The translations under genes were made by a program, and so were the position numbers. The notes beneath the pieces were generated by a model. It made no database searches and was not told the DNA's origin. It saw only the letters and a program-made list of their open reading frames with translations. A stretch of DNA of 6,988 bases from Gallionellaceae bacterium (GTDB lineage Bacteria; Pseudomonadota; Gammaproteobacteria; Burkholderiales; Gallionellaceae): contig JAITMU010000075.1 in the NCBI GenBank assembly GCA_031277195.1, positions 1 to 6,988 of the forward strand. Direction: 5' to 3'. Shown here one piece after another: positions 6,033 through 6,988 of this stretch. Numbering within the stretch: the stretch's first letter is position 1; each line of letters opens with the position of its first letter.

Positions 6033-6695
6033 TCAATTCGGCTTGCTGATGCCTGGCGTAGGGAAAGGCCAGGTTGTAGCCGGACGCACGGGTGCGGGCG
6101 CAGAAGGAGCCGGTGCCGGAGCAGCAGCGGCTGCTGGCTTGGCTGCCGGTTTTTTGGCCGGCGCGGCTTTCTTCGCTACGGGTTTCTTGGCAGCCGGTTT
6201 TTTGGCTGGCGCAGCTTTTTTCGCAGCCGGTTTGGCCGCCGGTTTTTTAGCCGCAGGCTTTTTCGCAGCCGGTTTCTTGGCTGCCGCCTTTTTAGCCGCC
6301 GGTTTTTTGGCTGCCGCTTTCTTGGCTGCCGGCTTCTTGGCTGCTGGCTTTTTGGCCGGCGCCGCTTTCTTGGCGGCTGGCTTCTTGGCTGCCGGTTTCT
6401 TCGCTACGACTTTCTTGGCTGCCGGTTTTTTGGCTACCGCTTTTTTAGCCGCTGGCTTTTTGGCCGGTGCCGCTTTCTTGGCTACAGGCTTTTTGGCTGC
6501 CGGTTTTTTAGCCGCTGGCTTCTTGGCGACGACCTTCTTTGCTGCTGGTTTCTTGGCAACTGCCTTCTTCGCCGGTGCAGCCTTCTTCGCTGCGGGCTTT
6601 TTGGCAACTACCTTCTTGGCTGCCGGTTTTTTGGCTGCCGCTTTCTTGGCCGGCGCTTTTTTCGCTGCCGGTTTAGCTTTTTTTGCTACTGCCAT
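6033..6695 (-). CDS. Histone H1-like lysine/alanine/proline-repeat DNA-binding protein
   Basis: The 220-residue protein is almost wholly a degenerate PAAKK pentapeptide repeat (variants AAAKK, VVAKK, AVAKK, PVAKK, AAPAKK). It has 72 lysines, 34 KK doublets, and no Asp, Glu, Leu, Cys, His, Gln or Tyr. This matches the C-terminal tail type of eukaryotic histone H1 and bacterial relatives (AlgP/AlgR3, HctB-like, betaproteobacterial H1-like proteins), which bind DNA non-specifically and help compact the nucleoid. Residues 187-220 differ: an Ala/Pro linker, then a tail ending TTWPFPTPGISKPN. There is no signal peptide or membrane segment. Residues 45-69 recur exactly at 86-110, a 41-residue higher-order period. 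A perfect AGGAGG lies 5 nt upstream of the ATG, suggesting strong translation. It is downstream of nrdB, in the same direction, beyond a terminator, so it is probably transcribed separately. Confidence 0.88.
   Translation of the reverse strand: MAVAKKAKPAAKKAPAKKAAAKKPAAKKVVAKKPAAKKAAPAKKAVAKKPAAKKVVAKKPAAKKPAAKKPVAKKAAPAKKPAAKKAVAKKPAAKKVVAKKPAAKKPAAKKAAPAKKPAAKKPAAKKAAAKKPAAKKAAAKKPAAKKPAAKKPAAKPAAKKAAPAKKPAAKKPVAKKAAPAKKPAAKPAAAAAPAPAPSAPAPVRPATTWPFPTPGISKPN
6087..6692 (-). repeat. Degenerate 15-bp tandem repeat coding for PAAKK-type pentapeptides
   Basis: The DNA of the lysine-rich gene is a tandem array with a base period of 15 bp, interrupted by 3-bp insertions (AAPAKK units) and two units that lose one lysine codon (residues 155 and 186). 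Neighbouring units with the same peptide often use different codons (on the plus strand TTTTTT, TTTCTT and CTTCTT for KK; GCCGG, GCTGG and GCAGG for PA). The array therefore looks old and kept at protein level, not freshly expanded. A 123-bp higher-order period is visible at the peptide level. Confidence 0.8.
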
Positions 6696-6802
6696 TTCAA
6701 CCTCCTAATCACAAGTTTAGAAACAAACACCCACTGCTACACCTCCGACACACCGCGAACGGTGCGAACGAAGTCCTTGTCGGCCTGCGTTCCGGCCGCC
6801 AT
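6696..6802 (-). promoter_or_regulatory. Leader and ribosome binding site of the lysine-rich gene
   Basis: AGGAGG (complement of CCTCCT at 6701-6706) with a 5-nt spacer before the ATG at 6693-6695 is a consensus Shine-Dalgarno sequence, the best in this window. Further upstream is a 5-bp hairpin, CACCG-TTCG-CGGTG (6751-6764), and two direct copies of GCGAACG (6755-6761 and 6764-6770, plus-strand reading). A TAAACT with no good -35 partner lies near 6713-6718; I do not consider it a firm promoter. The promoter should lie here, since a terminator separates the gene from nrdB. Confidence 0.5.
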
Positions 6803-6834
6803 AAAAAAATGCCGCCGGACAGTGATCCGGCGGC
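6803..6834 (-). terminator. Intrinsic terminator of nrdB
   Basis: On the minus strand GCCGCCGGA, loop TCACTG, TCCGGCGGC (6811-6834) forms a perfect 9-bp GC-rich stem. It is followed by A and then seven T residues (6809 down to 6803). This is a textbook Rho-independent terminator 52 nt past the nrdB stop codon. It separates nrdB from the lysine-rich gene read in the same direction. Confidence 0.93.
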
Positions 6835-6886
6835 AAGCATCCCGCAATAAATGATTTTGAAGGCAACAACGGCACAGGCCGATGCG

Positions 6887-6988
6887 CTAGTCCCATGACA
6901 GGGCGCCTCCTGTTTGATATTCCGTCACGCGGGTCTCAAAGAAATTCTTTTCTTTCTTGAGGTCTATCATCTCCGCCATCCACGGGAA
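6887..6988 (-). CDS. nrdB: Ribonucleoside-diphosphate reductase beta subunit, C-terminal end
   Basis: An open frame enters from the right edge and ends at TAG (6887-6889), giving 33 residues from FPWMAEMIDL to EYQTGGALSWD. The KEKNFFETRVTEYQTGGALSWD-type ending is the C-terminal tail of class Ia ribonucleotide reductase beta subunits of the betaproteobacterial type. NrdB carries the di-iron/tyrosyl radical that starts reduction of ribonucleotides in NrdA. The flexible tail docks into NrdA, and its tyrosine (in EYQ) is the probable radical-relay residue. The catalytic body lies outside the window. A strong terminator follows. The assignment rests on recognising this tail only, but the ending is distinctive. 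Confidence 0.9.
   Translation of the reverse strand, partial: FPWMAEMIDLKKEKNFFETRVTEYQTGGALSWD

Noticed and set aside
5932..6708. 258-codon plus-strand frame rich in FLAAGFLA repeats, resembling a membrane protein.
   Set aside because: It is the exact antisense of the lysine-rich repeat gene; KK codons read backwards give F and L. The minus frame has a perfect ribosome site and a known protein type.
6737..6802. 21-codon minus-strand frame (MAAGTQADKDFVRT...) between the nrdB terminator and the lysine-rich gene.
   Set aside because: It begins right after the terminator T-tract with no ribosome site and matches nothing I know. A leader peptide is possible but unsupported.

Overview
The window looks like chromosomal housekeeping DNA from a betaproteobacterium, probably of the Nitrosomonadales/Gallionellaceae type. 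This rests on inference from three things: the gene set (dxs-folE2-gmk-rpoZ-spoT, a Lys/Ala/Pro-rich histone H1-like gene beside nrdB), the short 69-residue omega subunit, and the NrdB tail ending in EYQTGGALSWD. The genus cannot be fixed from this sequence alone.

Layout. Positions 1-249 (+) are the 3' end of dxs. Positions 249-497 hold a composite inverted-repeat element with two arms of about 82 bp. A TATAAT -10 box at 533-538 is the likely promoter of folE2 (572-1366, +). folE2 overlaps gmk (1363-1974, +) by 4 nt, and rpoZ (1985-2194, +) follows 10 nt later. A second, single-arm copy of the palindromic repeat (2226-2264) lies in the gap before spoT (2299-4416, +). pabB (4413-5768, -) converges on spoT with a 4-nt overlap. 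A 264-bp gap follows, containing a long-range inverted repeat. Next come a 220-residue histone H1-like lysine-rich gene (6033-6695, -) with a perfect AGGAGG ribosome binding site, a strong intrinsic terminator (6803-6834, -), and the last 33 codons of nrdB (6887-6988, -).

How the genes fit together. folE2 and pabB feed the two halves of folate synthesis (pterin and p-aminobenzoate). dxs starts isoprenoid synthesis. gmk, rpoZ and spoT all concern guanine nucleotides: Gmk makes GDP from GMP, SpoT makes and degrades (p)ppGpp, and omega forms part of a (p)ppGpp binding site on RNA polymerase. nrdB makes deoxynucleotides, and the lysine-rich protein probably binds DNA.

I do not see a clearly undescribed system, phage, CRISPR array or defence island. 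The most unusual items are the palindromic repeat copies sitting directly against gene ends (one overlapping the dxs stop codon, one next to a spoT start that lacks a ribosome binding site), the acid-free lysine-repeat protein with its higher-order duplication, and the long-range RNA stem between that gene and pabB.
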